NCBI GenBank assembly: GCA_050015275.1
Contig: JBEKBS010000009.1
Span: 25,802 to 89,801, forward strand
DNA: 64,000 nucleotides
Reading direction: 5' to 3'
Source of the DNA: DATKJS01 sp050015275
GTDB lineage: Bacteria; Acidobacteriota; Aminicenantia; Aminicenantales; Saccharicenantaceae
The position numbers and the translations under genes were made by a program. The notes below the pieces were generated by a model. That model ran no database searches. It worked only from the letters and a program-made list of their open reading frames with translations, and had not been told where the DNA came from. Positions 62,465-64,000 of the stretch are shown here, piece after piece. How positions within the stretch are numbered: the first letter of the stretch is position 1; each line of letters begins with the position of its first letter.

Positions 62465-62829
62465 GGCCTTTTTCCCGTCCCGATGTCGTAGGCGTCCAGG
62501 GCGACGAGGAAGTTGAGGAGGCCGGCCCCGGCGATGTAGGCCGTGCCGAATTCGAAGGTCGCCCGCTCGAGCTCTCCCGGCCCCCAGGCGAAGAGCCTGG
62601 CCAGTCCGTAGAACAGGCCGTTACCCACGTCGGAGAAGAAGGCCAGGATGGTCAGCGGGTTGTCGGTCTGGAAGGGATAGACCCGTCCGCCCATGGCCAG
62701 GCCCATGGCCGTCATGGCCAGGATGGAGCCGAAGAAGAGCAGCGCCCGGACGTATTTTTTCTGAACCGCGTGGCCGAGGCCGGGCACGAGCCAGCCGAGA
62801 ACCATGAAGACGACAGCTTTGAATTTCAT
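62461..62829 (-). CDS. Small membrane protein (DUF6677-like)
   Basis: A 122-residue protein with three hydrophobic segments; MVLGWLVPGLGHAVQKKYVRALLFFGSI has the GxGH-type motif seen in small membrane families related to TM2/DUF6677. Promoter at 62839-62867 lies so close that the mRNA would start at or just before the ATG. First gene of the unit leading to ftsE and ftsX. Confidence 0.7.
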   Translation of the reverse strand: MKFKAVVFMVLGWLVPGLGHAVQKKYVRALLFFGSILAMTAMGLAMGGRVYPFQTDNPLTILAFFSDVGNGLFYGLARLFAWGPGELERATFEFGTAYIAGAGLLNFLVALDAYDIGTGKRP

Positions 62830-62838
62830 CGGTTTTCC

Positions 62839-62867
62839 ATCTTAAACGAAAATCAAAGAGGAATCAA
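62839..62867 (-). promoter_or_regulatory. Promoter of the ftsEX unit, nearly leaderless
   Basis: Minus strand TTGATT (62867-62862), 17-bp spacer, TAAGAT (62844-62839). Predicted +1 near 62832; ATG at 62829. Confidence 0.6.
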
Positions 62868-62994
62868 GACGGAGGCTATTTTTCATCTTTTGACTACTGG
62901 CGATGCTCCCTCAGATCCTCAAAGAAAGCCGTAGCAGTGGAGACCTGGAAACCGGGGCTCTCCTCGGAAGGGGACTGTCCCTCTCAATTTTGAT

Positions 62995-63000
62995 AAAATA
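62995..63000 (+). promoter_or_regulatory. -10 box for mutM, probable leaderless transcript
   Basis: TAAAAT (62995-63000) ends five bases before ATG 63006. No Shine-Dalgarno and only a weak -35 lie upstream. Confidence 0.45.
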
Positions 63001-63005
63001 GCGGC

Positions 63006-63866
63006 ATGCCCGAGTTGCCCGAAGTCGAGACGATCGTCCGGAGCCTGGGGCCCGGCCTCCGCGGCCGGGTGATCGACCGGGCCGAGCTCCTGTTCAAGCC
63101 GCTCCTGCGCCGGCGGCCGGGGGGCGGCCTCGCCGGCCTCGCGGGACGCCGGGTCCTCGGGGCGCGGCGTCGCGGGAAGTTGGCACTCCTCGCGTTCGAG
63201 GGCGGATGGACTCTGGTCTTCCATCTGAAAATGACGGGCCAGCTCCTTCTCGTGGACGGCCGGGAAGCGCCGGACAAACACACCCGGCTCATCATCAAGT
63301 TCCGCGACGGGGGGCCCGAGCTCCGCTTCCGGGACGTCCGCAAGTTCGGCTTTCTTCTCTGCGTTTCCGGTGTCCCGGAGGAATCGTGCCCGGAGCTGTC
63401 GTCTCTCGGGCCCGAGCCGCTGGATATCACGCTCGAGGATTTCAGGCGCATTCTTCGGCCGAGAAAAGGACGGATCAAGAGCCTTCTCCTTGACCAGACG
63501 GTCATTGCGGGGATCGGCAATATTTACGCGGACGAGATCCTCTTCGATTCCCGGGTCCATCCTGAAACGCCGGCCGCCGCACTGTCGGCCAAGGCCGTCG
63601 CCCGCCTTTGGGGATCGACGCGAAAGATCCTGACCTCGGCCGTTGAGGCCAAAGGCTCGAGCCTGAGCGATTATGTCGACGCCGATGGCCAGCCTGGAAG
63701 CTTCCAGTTTTTCCACAAGGCCTACGGCCGGGAAGGGGAGAGGTGCGGCCGGTGCGGGGCGTCGATCAGGAGGGTCGTGGTGGGCGGCCGGAGCACTTTC
63801 TTTTGCCCGAAGTGCCAGCGGAAGCGGCGGGCCCGCATGCAGGTCGCACAGAAGGTATCCCTCTGA
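63006..63866 (+). CDS. mutM: Formamidopyrimidine-DNA glycosylase (Fpg/MutM)
   Basis: A 286-residue base-excision repair enzyme removing 8-oxoguanine. The start is fixed by the obligatory MPELPEVET, where Pro2 is the catalytic amine and Glu3 assists. Conserved Lys in FHLKMTGQL and the H2TH segment NIYADEILFDSRVHP are present, and the zinc finger CGRC ... CPKC closes the protein. An Arg-rich, slightly extended tail follows. Confidence 0.96.
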   Translation: MPELPEVETIVRSLGPGLRGRVIDRAELLFKPLLRRRPGGGLAGLAGRRVLGARRRGKLALLAFEGGWTLVFHLKMTGQLLLVDGREAPDKHTRLIIKFRDGGPELRFRDVRKFGFLLCVSGVPEESCPELSSLGPEPLDITLEDFRRILRPRKGRIKSLLLDQTVIAGIGNIYADEILFDSRVHPETPAAALSAKAVARLWGSTRKILTSAVEAKGSSLSDYVDADGQPGSFQFFHKAYGREGERCGRCGASIRRVVVGGRSTFFCPKCQRKRRARMQVAQKVSL

Positions 63867-63867
63867 A

Positions 63868-63896
63868 TTGAAAAGGCCGCGGCTTTACGCTATAGT
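63868..63896 (+). promoter_or_regulatory. Promoter for tRNA-Arg
   Basis: TTGAAA (63868-63873), 17-bp spacer, TATAGT (63891-63896); +1 near 63903. Confidence 0.6.
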
Positions 63897-63915
63897 AAGG
63901 CCACTTCCTCTGAGT

Positions 63916-63990
63916 GCCCCTGTAGCTCAGTATGGATAGAGCAATGGATTCCTAATCCATGTGTCGCCTGTTCGAGTCAGGCCAGGGGCA
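63916..63990 (+). tRNA. tRNA-Arg (anticodon CCT)
   Basis: Acceptor GCCCCTG/CAGGGGC, D-stem GCTC/GAGC, anticodon stem ATGGA/TCCAT around loop TTCCTAA (anticodon CCT), T-arm GCCTG-TTCGAGT-CAGGC, discriminator A. The CCA end is not encoded. Confidence 0.95.
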
Positions 63991-64000
63991 CTTCATTTAA

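Noticed and set aside
1..64000. CRISPR array, rRNA, complete insertion sequence or prophage
   Set aside because: No regular repeat-spacer series, rRNA core sequence, transposase, integrase or phage structural gene was found.

Overview
The window reads as a GC-rich chromosome piece from a Gram-negative (diderm) bacterium. It holds secreted and outer-membrane beta-barrel proteins, ftsEX, rodZ, recO, mutM, Shine-Dalgarno sites and many sigma70-type promoters (TTGACA, about 17 bp, TATAAT). Split glycine decarboxylase, many secreted glycosidases and peptidases, and a membrane pyrophosphatase suggest a heterotroph of an Acidobacteriota/Aminicenantota-like lineage. That placement is inference, because no rRNA is present.

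Layout. 1-6.5 kb: partial secreted glycosidase, two SDR oxidoreductases and gcvPA/gcvPB. 6.5-16 kb: GH29-like enzyme, aminopeptidase P, a DUF1579 protein, a pseudogene with three in-frame stops, an ABC-2 exporter pair, a beta-barrel protein, a START-like protein and class II aldolase. 16.4-26.6 kb: a carbohydrate block with a six-hairpin glycosidase, a 1607-residue protein combining four glycosidase-like modules, a PDZ/aspartyl-protease-like protein and a beta-propeller protein. 26.7-35.5 kb: dipeptidase, POT peptide transporter, RhaT-like carrier and potABCD. 35.5-46.5 kb: serine hydrolase between two MITE-like repeats, amino-acid permease, P1 peptidase, penicillin acylase-like hydrolase, DUF2461 protein and a PAS-GGEEF diguanylate cyclase. 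46.5-54.4 kb: 1053-residue GH-like protein, AspT-like exchanger, membrane pyrophosphatase and a TM2 protein. 54.7-58.0 kb: gatE-gatD, the tRNA-dependent amidotransferase normally regarded as archaeal. 58-64 kb: beta-barrel protein, recO, rodZ, ftsX, ftsE, two small membrane proteins, mutM and tRNA-Arg(CCT).

Together the genes describe scavenging of glycans and peptides: secreted glycosidases, N-terminal peptidases and acylase, then POT, APC, RhaT and polyamine uptake. A pyrophosphate-driven ion pump conserves energy. The most unusual items are the archaeal-type GatDE pair in a bacterial setting, the four-module glycosidase, several promoters sitting directly on start codons (probable leaderless mRNAs), and a family of terminal-inverted-repeat elements.
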